DNA from: JBLFWJ01 sp047611425
Lineage (GTDB): Bacteria > Bacteroidota > Bacteroidia > UBA10329
Length of the DNA: 32,382 bases
NCBI GenBank assembly: GCA_047611425.1
Contig: JBLFWJ010000013.1
Span: 1 to 32,382 of the forward strand
Direction of reading: 5' to 3'
Position numbers and translations under genes: made by a program. Shown piece after piece: positions 16,027 to 23,735 of the stretch. A model generated the notes under the pieces. It did no database searches, had not been told where the DNA came from, and saw nothing but the letters and a program-made list of their open reading frames with translations. Each line of letters opens with the position of its first letter. Position 1 is the first letter of the stretch.

Positions 16027-17105
16027 CCGAACGCGCTACAACATCTTGAACAGGCTGGCAAAAGGCCACCATTCTTATTTAAATCCTTTCTGAAATCGGC
16101 AAGTGTCATTGAATTCCAGACATCTTTTAGCGATTCGGAATATAGATTGCCAACCGTTAGGTTGTAGCATCTGCCATGTGCTGGAATCACTGATCCATCT
16201 GACTTAATCATGATATTTGAAAATACGTCATTGCACTTTTTGCCAAACAATTTTTCCGGTTCTTCATAAAAAGTTCCCAGCCGTTCTCGGCTTTCAACCT
16301 TGGGAGAAAAGACAACATTGAACGGATAATCTGCTTTTTGGATGGCTTCCATTTCCTTCCAAAGAACGTCCAAATCTATTTTGCTCACATCGCACTCTTC
16401 AACGTTGCTGCATGTGGCAGGGTACTTATTTCCAAACTGCAAGTTATGGTCATCAGCCACATGCTGAGGTGTAAAATTTGTGTGCATAAACCCCAACTCC
16501 CGAATCGGTTTGTCCTTGAAAAAGTCTGCAAACTCCTTTAGGTTTGAATAATTCCATTCTGTTATAACGCAATAGACAGAAATGTTAACTGGATTCTTAC
16601 TGGACCAAACCACTTCCATTCCTTCCATTGCTCGTTGGAATGAGCTTTTGTGCCCTCTAATCTCATTATGAATTTCCTCCGGACCATCGAGTGAAATGAA
16701 AATATCACCGACTCCGTTTTCAATCATTTGATCCGCCTCCTTTCTCAGGTTTAGCGCATTGGTTGTAACGGCCGTGTACAGGTTTTTACTTTTTGCGTAC
16801 GCAAGTGATTCTTGTAAATGCTTGTAAACCAGAGGCTCGGTAAATGCATAGCCAAGCTTCGTTTTTGGAAAATACTGAGCCGCCTGATCGCAAATCTGCT
16901 TGAATAAATCCATCGGCATGTGCAACGGTGTGGTCCCAACCAAATTAACAGCGAAGTTGGTTTCGTTGGTTTTGGTACCGACATCACACATCTTACAATG
17001 CAAATTGCAGATGTTGTTCACGCCTAAAACCAACCATTGTGGAGAGTACAATAATCGTTGCGGCATTAGCGCACGATTCAAACCCTTCATCCTCTCTACC
17101 AGCAT
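16023..17105 (-). CDS. Radical SAM protein with SPASM-like C-terminal domain
   Basis: This 360-residue enzyme belongs to the MoaA/PqqE-like branch and not the cobalamin branch. The cluster ligands are C33, C37 and C40 (ICNLHCKMC) right at the N-terminus. The C-terminal SPASM-like region holds C291, C313, C352, C355 and C356, which could bind one or more auxiliary Fe-S clusters. The family includes peptide-modifying maturases and sugar enzymes such as dehydrogenases and epimerases acting on antibiotic sugars. No precursor peptide is visible nearby, so a sugar substrate is more likely. It is separated by 47 bases from the upstream methyltransferase gene and overlaps RS4 by 4 bases. Confidence 0.8.
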   Translation of the reverse strand: MLVERMKGLNRALMPQRLLYSPQWLVLGVNNICNLHCKMCDVGTKTNETNFAVNLVGTTPLHMPMDLFKQICDQAAQYFPKTKLGYAFTEPLVYKHLQESLAYAKSKNLYTAVTTNALNLRKEADQMIENGVGDIFISLDGPEEIHNEIRGHKSSFQRAMEGMEVVWSSKNPVNISVYCVITEWNYSNLKEFADFFKDKPIRELGFMHTNFTPQHVADDHNLQFGNKYPATCSNVEECDVSKIDLDVLWKEMEAIQKADYPFNVVFSPKVESRERLGTFYEEPEKLFGKKCNDVFSNIMIKSDGSVIPAHGRCYNLTVGNLYSESLKDVWNSMTLADFRKDLNKNGGLLPACSRCCSAFG

Positions 17106-17152
17106 TGCTCAAAAATAGAATATCCTCTAACGCGAAACGATTGAAATCGGGA

Positions 17153-17998
17153 TTATTGATTTCTGCGATAAACAGCGCGATATGGTTGGGAGGATGTTGG
17201 TTTCAACAGGCCTTTCATTTTCGTAAGTAATCCTTGGTAAGCAGAGGTTTCAAAACCGTTTTGTCTAAGTTTTTGAAGCTCTGAAAACCCAAAAAATCCT
17301 TTGAACGGTCTCAACCCAAATGGGATGCCGTAATCTTTTTCGAATTGTGTAGAAAGCTGCTTAAAGTGGTTCTCCGACTTTGATCCATTTCTCAGAACTA
17401 TAATGCCAAGAATTACTATCACGCCATTTTTTCCCAGTAAACCTTTTGCTTGTTCAAGCACTTTCCATGGGTTGGAAAACATCATAAGGTTCCAATTGAA
17501 AACAATCAAATCAAATCCAGGTTCCAAAACACTTAAATCCTCACAATCCATTTGAATTGCGGTCCATTCAGAATCTGGATAATGGGCTATCGCGCCCAGT
17601 CCATCAAACAAATCCACGAAGTAGTCTACAGCGCAAACAGTAGCTCCTCCCAGCGTCAATCTATTTGCCAACCAACCGTTCCACGAACCTATTTCAAGAA
17701 CTCGTTTGCCAGAAATAGGATGGTTTTTTTGAAGGAACTCCAGGTCCCTTTGTCTGTTTTTCCACGTTTTCAAATCTTGATCAACGTACGGTAAACTAGG
17801 GTAGAGGTTCGAGTCTAAAATTCGATCATCCCTTTGACTTCTGAAGTCCTCAAACGCCAAGAGAAATTTTTCGAGCCGAGCTCTTGTTTCTGGCTCTAAG
17901 AATGAGTGCACCTCACCATGCTTGGTGTACGAAAATGCTGGATGACCAGACGGGTCAATCAACTTATTTCCCTCTGTATCAACGATCATCTTTTCCAT
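17153..17998 (-). CDS. Class I SAM-dependent methyltransferase (MT3)
   Basis: This 281-residue methyltransferase has motif I VLEIGSWNG at 100-108 and the SAM-ribose-binding acid at D125 (CAVDYF). A short N-terminal segment (residues 1-30) with repeated small polar motifs (DTEGNKLIDPSG) is unusual for the fold. The TWKNRQRD segment just before motif I matches the position of a similar segment in MT2. It overlaps the upstream flippase gene by 20 bases when started at the ATG at 17998. A second Met three codons on would shorten the overlap. The acceptor is unknown. Confidence 0.8.
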   Translation of the reverse strand: MEKMIVDTEGNKLIDPSGHPAFSYTKHGEVHSFLEPETRARLEKFLLAFEDFRSQRDDRILDSNLYPSLPYVDQDLKTWKNRQRDLEFLQKNHPISGKRVLEIGSWNGWLANRLTLGGATVCAVDYFVDLFDGLGAIAHYPDSEWTAIQMDCEDLSVLEPGFDLIVFNWNLMMFSNPWKVLEQAKGLLGKNGVIVILGIIVLRNGSKSENHFKQLSTQFEKDYGIPFGLRPFKGFFGFSELQKLRQNGFETSAYQGLLTKMKGLLKPTSSQPYRAVYRRNQ

Positions 17999-19154
17999 AA
18001 ATCATTGTGATACCGTAGCATGCAAACATCACCCATTGTGCAATCATACTACCAATAAGGCCGCCAATAATTCCGGATTTAACTATTAAGAAATAGCTTA
18101 AAACAAGGTTAAAAACTACGCCAAGGGTGTTGATGTAGAGGACCGCGTTTTCCAGCTTTCTCCCAATTAGTTTATACACAATTGGCGTATAAATGAAGGA
18201 TGGAAGAACGAGAAGCCCACCAACAATCATCACTTCAATTCCCAAGCCGAAGAAATAAAGATCATTCAAAACCCATTGAATGACTGGTAAACTAACTGCC
18301 AAAATCATTAAGCCAAAAAGCCCAAAACGGAGACTTGCTTTTAGAATAGCCTTCTCCGGCAATCGAATCAAATTTTTGACAAATGGCAAAAGTGCTAAGC
18401 CCGACACAGCCTGCAGGTAAACAAAAAAGTTTACGGTTACTTGGTAAACCGCTAGATCCTCGTCTCCAAGCAAACCTGCAATCAGATAAAGGTCCGTTTT
18501 GGATTGAATCATTCCCGAAAAACCCATGGCCAAAAACGGCAGTCCAGCCAAAAGCAATTTCCAATCGAACTTGGCCTTTCCCCTTTGCAATGGCTTTCTG
18601 AATAGAACGAGCAAGACCAAGGACCTCAAAACGGCAGCCATTGAAAATGCCATAATCAACCCGTAGATATCGGGCATTTCAAATAGCAGGTAGGCGAAGA
18701 GAAATCCTCCAAAAACAACCTCCGCAAGTATTGCTGGTTTATAGCTTCGATCAAAGTTTACAATCGGGCTTATGCCATTGTAAATCAGCATGGCAAAAAG
18801 CCAACAAACGAACCAACCCAAATATTCCAACGGAAAAAATAATGAGCCAATTGCAATACAGGGAATCAGAATTAAAGCCCTGACGAGAAGTCCACTTTTG
18901 ACCAACTCACCAAGTTTTCCTCCATTCAAACTAGCTTCCCTCAGCACATAATCTTTGATGCCAAAACCAAGAAACATAGAGGCCAAAGACATGAATATCA
19001 ATGCCTCTACAAATTGCCCCCAGACGGCTTGACCCGACTCGTGAATAACGATGTACGCAGCAACAAAATTGATGATCGGGACAATGAGAATTCTTACTGC
19101 GCTAAGTGCAGAGTCGAAGCCTCGGTTGAACCATTTTGTTTTTTGACTTGTCAC
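17979..19154 (-). CDS. Polysaccharide flippase-like membrane protein (Wzx/MATE type)
   Basis: This 391-residue protein has about ten to twelve hydrophobic helices with short loops, and a layout typical of Wzx/PST flippases of the MOP superfamily. They move an undecaprenyl-linked glycan from the inner to the outer leaflet. Residues near 30-50 (AAYIVIHESGQAVWGQF) fit the first two helices. It is somewhat shorter than typical members (about 400-480). It is the first gene of the minus-strand operon and is transcribed divergently from the SGNH gene, with only 33 bases between the starts. With the O-antigen ligase gene at 21840, it implies a lipid-linked glycan exported by a Wzx-like route. Confidence 0.75.
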   Translation of the reverse strand: MTSQKTKWFNRGFDSALSAVRILIVPIINFVAAYIVIHESGQAVWGQFVEALIFMSLASMFLGFGIKDYVLREASLNGGKLGELVKSGLLVRALILIPCIAIGSLFFPLEYLGWFVCWLFAMLIYNGISPIVNFDRSYKPAILAEVVFGGFLFAYLLFEMPDIYGLIMAFSMAAVLRSLVLLVLFRKPLQRGKAKFDWKLLLAGLPFLAMGFSGMIQSKTDLYLIAGLLGDEDLAVYQVTVNFFVYLQAVSGLALLPFVKNLIRLPEKAILKASLRFGLFGLMILAVSLPVIQWVLNDLYFFGLGIEVMIVGGLLVLPSFIYTPIVYKLIGRKLENAVLYINTLGVVFNLVLSYFLIVKSGIIGGLIGSMIAQWVMFACYGITMIYGKDDR

Positions 19155-19182
19155 GGTGGCTAAACTACGCTCGATATATTTG
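19148..19182 (+). promoter_or_regulatory. Putative Bacteroidota promoter, possibly leaderless
   Basis: TATATTTG at 19175-19182 fits TAnnTTTG. A TTG at 19148-19150 could be the -33 element, with a slightly long spacer of 24 bases. The ATG of the SGNH gene begins only 6 bases after the -7 element, so transcription would start at or near the start codon. Confidence 0.4.
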
Positions 19183-19187
19183 AGACC

Positions 19188-20165
19188 ATGCGAAAGTGCT
19201 TAATTCTGTTTGGCAAATTGCTGGCTGTTTTGCTGGTAATCGGGCTCCTTATGGAGATGTCGTTTCGATTTTACGTAATCGACTTTTATGCTCCAGAATT
19301 CGCTGCTTTAAATCCTGTTTCTGTTAGTGAGTCCAATGAAAAACCCACAGTTCTATTCTTGGGTGATTCCTTTACCGCTAACGCGGATAGCTACGTTGGG
19401 AAGTTGAGAAATAAGCTTCCATTCAACTTGATTAATGGTGCTATTTCTGGCACCGGAGTAATGGAGGCATCATTTGTGGCGCCATCTCGAATTGATGAAT
19501 TTGACCCTGAAATTCTTATTTATCAGATCTATGTTGGCAACGATCTGCTTGATATAAAGCACAGAACCACTGGTAGCATTCCCTTTCTAAGACGGGTTTA
19601 TCACAACCTTTCCGACAATTTGAGGGTGCTCAAGTTTCTCAATTATCGCTTGGCTCAAATTCGGTTTGGGTTCTATAACGATCTTCATTCTCCAATGGCG
19701 CAGAAAGGCTTGCCCTTTTCTCGAGACGGATACAGTGCTCGACAGAAATTGATTTTTCAATCGGAGCCTAACCACATTGAAGATGTTCTTGAGTTGAAAA
19801 ATGGACGGGATGAGGATTTTAAGCTCCTAGTCGATCGTATTAATCTGATTAAAAACTCGTTGAATGAAAACAGTAAAATGGTGCTGCTCTTAATTCCTCA
19901 TTGTGCTGAGGTAAATGTCACTTACTTAGACAGAATGGCTTTGATTGGTTCGGAATCCAAAGCTGGTGCAACCGACATGTTTTACAGTTCTCTTTCGAGT
20001 GCATTTCCAGGTCTGGATGTTCTTGATTTACGTGGCCTTTTTAACAGTCAAGACTCCGCTGGCCACCGATTGTACTTTGAGAATGATCCTCATCTAAATG
20101 AAAACGGACAGACTGCAATGGCCAACTTCGTGAGTGACTATTTAATCTTAGAAATTGGGCAGTAG
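19188..20165 (+). CDS. SGNH/GDSL-type hydrolase or acyltransferase
   Basis: This 325-residue protein has an N-terminal hydrophobic segment (about 8-22) that could anchor it in the membrane. The SGNH blocks are GDSF with nucleophile S61 (59-62), a Gly in the INGAISG block near 84, GND at 117-119, and the D300-x-H302 pair. Such enzymes remove or transfer acyl groups, often O-acetyl groups on exported polysaccharides (AlgX/AlgJ-like). With the catalytic domain outside the cell membrane, it may tailor the glycan of this locus. Its stop codon lies directly against the stop of the convergent gene. Confidence 0.75.
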   Translation: MRKCLILFGKLLAVLLVIGLLMEMSFRFYVIDFYAPEFAALNPVSVSESNEKPTVLFLGDSFTANADSYVGKLRNKLPFNLINGAISGTGVMEASFVAPSRIDEFDPEILIYQIYVGNDLLDIKHRTTGSIPFLRRVYHNLSDNLRVLKFLNYRLAQIRFGFYNDLHSPMAQKGLPFSRDGYSARQKLIFQSEPNHIEDVLELKNGRDEDFKLLVDRINLIKNSLNENSKMVLLLIPHCAEVNVTYLDRMALIGSESKAGATDMFYSSLSSAFPGLDVLDLRGLFNSQDSAGHRLYFENDPHLNENGQTAMANFVSDYLILEIGQ

Positions 20166-21788
20166 TTAGAATTTCACTACTCGCTTCACGGCACGCCCTT
20201 CGTCCTCCGATTCAAATACCAAAACGTAAACTCCTTTGGGTTGATTTGAGATATTAATTACCGAAGACTTCGCTACCGACTTTTGAATTATCGCTTGGCC
20301 TACAGAATTGTAAACGCTCATTTCTCCATCCAATAGGATCTCGAAAACACCATTTCCGTTTCCGGCTTTGATAAACTGCTGCGCTTGATTAATAGTCGGA
20401 TCTAATCCTGTTTCCAATCCACATGGGTCAGATAAATCTGACAAGAAAAACGGGGCCGAACCAATCATTCCAATTCCTCCCGTACTTGCCCAGACTTGGT
20501 ACGCGCCTGTATCAGATACGGATATGGTCTGCGTGGTGTCGCCAGTGTTCCAGCTATAGGTGTCGTGGCCATCCGGAGCTGAGAGTGTTAATTCAAATTC
20601 ATCTTGAAAGCAGGTTATTATCGGTCGGTCAATATCAAGGCTGAAACTATGTCTGGTTGCTCTATATGACACAACGGTATCCTGCAAATGCATTTCTGAA
20701 ACTGTTTGACCAATCGCATTCAAGTGAACAAACGATGCCGTAGGTGGAGTGCTTGTTCCAAATCCGATTATGCGTTCTCCATCTGGGCCCTCACGAACGG
20801 ATCCCCTGCCGTTAGAATACGAATTATGTAGATCTGAGTACTGCCAAACCCTCGTAGCCGTCATGTCAGTGTAATTCATTTCGAATTCTACAGCCCTAGA
20901 AAACCTCGGTGGAGGCCTGCTATTTCCATTATCGTACAATGTAATATTGCCGTTATCCAGTAAACGTACATCGTGTTGTCCGCTAAAGCCATCATCATTC
21001 ACAAAGTCAAATTGATTTGATTTGCCACCAAGAATCCAAATGACTTCGCCTGTATTTCTATCAATCTTGTAAATCGCATCCAAATGCCGGAATGATACCA
21101 GAAAGTTGCCGTCCACGTCTTCTTCAACTGCGTTTCCGTGCGCGTAATCAAAGTCGGAGAACCAAAAGCTGTAGCTATCAATAAACTCTTCGGGATGAAT
21201 ATGGTCAATGCTTTTCCAATCAAAGACTAGGTTTCCGTTTTCGAATTCCTGAATGACAAAGCTTTTCACTACGCTGGGATTGCCCCCTGGCACTCCATCA
21301 AACGTATATCCCGAAAGGTTTTCTTCTGTGTGTGTTACTCCAACAATGAGATAATTTCCGTTTTCCAGAATTCTGAACTCATGTGAATCGAGAACGGGCT
21401 CTCCAACAGGAACAATTGAATCGATGATGTTAAACGCCTGATCCATAACGTAGAACTTCCAGATGTACGTGGTAAAATCATTTAGTGCGCAGTAGGAAAA
21501 AAGGTCATGACCAGGGTGGAATTCGAAGTTTGTGAAAATCTCCATACCATCTCCCGCGTACCACTTCAAATACCCATTCTCATCCATCATGGAGATGTGC
21601 CGAATCGTTGAAACCGAAGATGGGTAAAGTGGCGTAGTCAAATAGTTCGTTTCTGATGTAGGCTGTAGAAATTGGCGAAACTCATATTTTGGAAAACCAT
21701 TCGGTATTGGTCGATTGAAATCCTGACCAAATAATCCGGTTACCGATAAGGCAACTAATACCACGTACGCTGGGATTATCTTTATCAT
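20166..21788 (-). CDS. Secreted arylsulfotransferase-like protein with T9SS sorting domain
   Basis: This 540-residue protein has a signal peptide (cleavage near G21, before QDF). Residues about 55-400 form a beta-propeller like Arylsulfotran_2 (ASST) proteins. The repeated signatures are SHEFRILENGNYL (135-147), HGNAVEEDVDGNFLVSF (217-233) and GQHDVRLLDNGN (270-281). Residues about 410-445 resemble a short Ig-like segment with a DTxxYSWNTG pattern. The last 80 residues are a T9SS sorting domain (VYNSVGQ, GVYVLVFE and a basic end). Classical ASST enzymes move sulfate between phenols; no substrate is evident here. It converges on the SGNH gene with no spacer. Confidence 0.75.
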   Translation of the reverse strand: MIKIIPAYVVLVALSVTGLFGQDFNRPIPNGFPKYEFRQFLQPTSETNYLTTPLYPSSVSTIRHISMMDENGYLKWYAGDGMEIFTNFEFHPGHDLFSYCALNDFTTYIWKFYVMDQAFNIIDSIVPVGEPVLDSHEFRILENGNYLIVGVTHTEENLSGYTFDGVPGGNPSVVKSFVIQEFENGNLVFDWKSIDHIHPEEFIDSYSFWFSDFDYAHGNAVEEDVDGNFLVSFRHLDAIYKIDRNTGEVIWILGGKSNQFDFVNDDGFSGQHDVRLLDNGNITLYDNGNSRPPPRFSRAVEFEMNYTDMTATRVWQYSDLHNSYSNGRGSVREGPDGERIIGFGTSTPPTASFVHLNAIGQTVSEMHLQDTVVSYRATRHSFSLDIDRPIITCFQDEFELTLSAPDGHDTYSWNTGDTTQTISVSDTGAYQVWASTGGIGMIGSAPFFLSDLSDPCGLETGLDPTINQAQQFIKAGNGNGVFEILLDGEMSVYNSVGQAIIQKSVAKSSVINISNQPKGVYVLVFESEDEGRAVKRVVKF

Positions 21789-21839
21789 TATGGCACCTTT
21801 TGGAAACTACGAATTGTCCTACTGAATTTCATTTCCACT

Positions 21840-23669
21840 ATGAAAATTGATTGGCTGAAAATACTTCTTTGCTCCCTCTTACTGTTAGCAGGAACTTTTC
21901 CAAGCACCGATATCTTGGTTGACCGTACCGCTCTCATTCGGTTCTCTGGTGTCCTGTTTATAACGGTAATTGCACTACTGGCGTACAGAAATTCGTTCGT
22001 TCAATTCTTCGAAAATAATCTACGCCACTTAGATATAGCCCTTTTTTGTTTTTGCATTTGGCAGATAATCTGCATTGCCTGGGCCCCGAACAAAGCGGAG
22101 GCTTTTAACGATGGAGCCAAAGCAATCGCTCTTCTTTTGTCATACGGCTTTTTCAGGTTTCTTCTTGTTTCACACGACTGCTGGAGGCAACGATTACCGC
22201 TGATCTTTTCTGTTATCGCCACTATTTTTCTCGCTCTGACTTACCGCGAGCTAATGCTAGCTCACGAGAAATTTGGGTTGGATGCAGACTCGGTTTACAG
22301 CGTGGCATACCCATCCACGCAAAAGAATCTGATCTCGATTTATCTAATGCTTTCGGTCTGCTTTCACATTTTTCTTTTGACCAAGAAGGAAGCTTGGCAG
22401 CGATTTTTGGGTGGGGTAAACATCGTTGCAATGCTGCCAGCTCTCTTTATAATCGGCACACGTTCAGTTAGTGTCAGTTTGGTTTTTGTCGGATTAAGCC
22501 TTTTAACTGCTGTCTTTTTAAAGAGCCGTTTTAAAAAATACGGAGTGATTGTTTCCATTCTTCTGATGGGTATTGGTGGTACTCACTGGTGGTATTCAAA
22601 CCTTAAGAAAGCTGAACCAACCACAAAGACCGAGCGTCTGGCAAAACATCAAGAGCCTAGAAAGGAACTTGCCAACCTGGACCTGAACAAAGACAATAAG
22701 ACAATTGACGTAAGCGGGTCTATCAATGAGCGATACTTTCTCTGGAGCAAAACCTTCAAGCTAATAAAGAGTGCTCCCTTCTTTGGGGTTGGCACCGGAA
22801 ATTGGAAACTGGAGTTTCCACGCAATGGGTTAGGTGGCTTGGACCGGGCTGAGTTTCGCAATACCGTTTTTCTTCGACCTCATAATGACTACCTATGGAT
22901 TTTGGCTGAAACTGGAATGGTTGGTCTTCTGCTTTGGCTTCTGGTTTTTCTGGTGTTGATTAGAGACTTTTGGCTGAAAAAGGACATCAGCAATGTTTTT
23001 CTATTCGGTGTTTTAGCCTACGCAATGGCAGCCTTTTTCGACTTTCCGAAGGAGCGGTCAGAACACACATTGGTGTTTGCTGGGCTATTGGCGTTATCAA
23101 CCTCTACAAACACTTTCAAGGTTGATACTCGGGCCGCAAAATCTATTTATACGGTCCTGCTGCTTTTGGGTATTTCAGCTTTAACTATTTATGGAATCCG
23201 ATTTAGCGGAGAGCGGCACTACTTCGATTTCCTTCAACTGAAAGCTGAAAAGAAATTTGAACGAGCCATTCGCAAAGCGGAAACGGTTGAAAACTACTTC
23301 TTTACGGTAGACCATTTTAATGTGCCCATATCTTGGTATGCAGGCATCTGTGCTAACCACTCTGGGAATATGGATAAAAGCGAAGCTGAGTTTGCTCGCG
23401 CTTTAAAACTTAACCCGCACAACTTTCACGTGCTTAATAATCTGGGCTTCTGTTTATCCAGCAAACAGAACTACAATGAAGCAATTCCGCTGTTCGAACA
23501 ATCACTTTTAATAAACGCGCACTTTGAAGAAGCTCGTTTCAATTTGTCCTATTCGCTGGTAATGAACGGTGAGCATGATCGAGCGGTTGAAGTCCTAGAA
23601 CGCTTTGTGACGGACACGACAAAACGGGCTGTTTTTTTAGATCAAATAGAACAGCTTCACGGCCAATAA
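21840..23669 (+). CDS. O-antigen ligase/polymerase (Wzy_C) with C-terminal TPRs
   Basis: This 609-residue protein has about ten to twelve membrane helices. A large periplasmic loop (about 255-345) ends in RPHNDYLW (346-353), the O-antigen ligase/Wzy_C signature, with H348 probably catalytic. GTRS at 206-209 matches the conserved small-Arg motif before a helix. Residues about 455-609 are soluble and contain TPR-like helices (ALKLNPHNFHVLNNLGF, SLLINAHFEEARFNLS). Such proteins polymerise lipid-linked repeats or ligate them to lipid A core or protein. Paired with the flippase, it supports surface-glycan assembly. The TPR tail may recruit partners. It starts 51 bases from the divergent ASST-like gene. 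Confidence 0.8.
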   Translation: MKIDWLKILLCSLLLLAGTFPSTDILVDRTALIRFSGVLFITVIALLAYRNSFVQFFENNLRHLDIALFCFCIWQIICIAWAPNKAEAFNDGAKAIALLLSYGFFRFLLVSHDCWRQRLPLIFSVIATIFLALTYRELMLAHEKFGLDADSVYSVAYPSTQKNLISIYLMLSVCFHIFLLTKKEAWQRFLGGVNIVAMLPALFIIGTRSVSVSLVFVGLSLLTAVFLKSRFKKYGVIVSILLMGIGGTHWWYSNLKKAEPTTKTERLAKHQEPRKELANLDLNKDNKTIDVSGSINERYFLWSKTFKLIKSAPFFGVGTGNWKLEFPRNGLGGLDRAEFRNTVFLRPHNDYLWILAETGMVGLLLWLLVFLVLIRDFWLKKDISNVFLFGVLAYAMAAFFDFPKERSEHTLVFAGLLALSTSTNTFKVDTRAAKSIYTVLLLLGISALTIYGIRFSGERHYFDFLQLKAEKKFERAIRKAETVENYFFTVDHFNVPISWYAGICANHSGNMDKSEAEFARALKLNPHNFHVLNNLGFCLSSKQNYNEAIPLFEQSLLINAHFEEARFNLSYSLVMNGEHDRAVEVLERFVTDTTKRAVFLDQIEQLHGQ

Positions 23670-23677
23670 TTCTACCA

Positions 23678-23709
23678 TTTCTCGTAAAAGGTTGATTTCG
23701 TTACTTTTG
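23678..23709 (+). promoter_or_regulatory. Putative Bacteroidota promoter of the FN3/T9SS gene
   Basis: TACTTTTG at 23702-23709 fits TAnnTTTG. TTTC at 23678-23681 is a one-base variant of the -33 TTTG, at a 20-base spacing. The ATG of the next gene lies 26 bases after the -7 element. Confidence 0.4.
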
Positions 23710-23735
23710 GAGGTTAGACATTCAATCAAAACTTT

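Noticed and set aside
16023..17105. RiPP maturase role for the SPASM radical SAM protein
   Set aside because: No short precursor-like open frame or peptidase/exporter pair lies nearby. The context is glycan biosynthesis.
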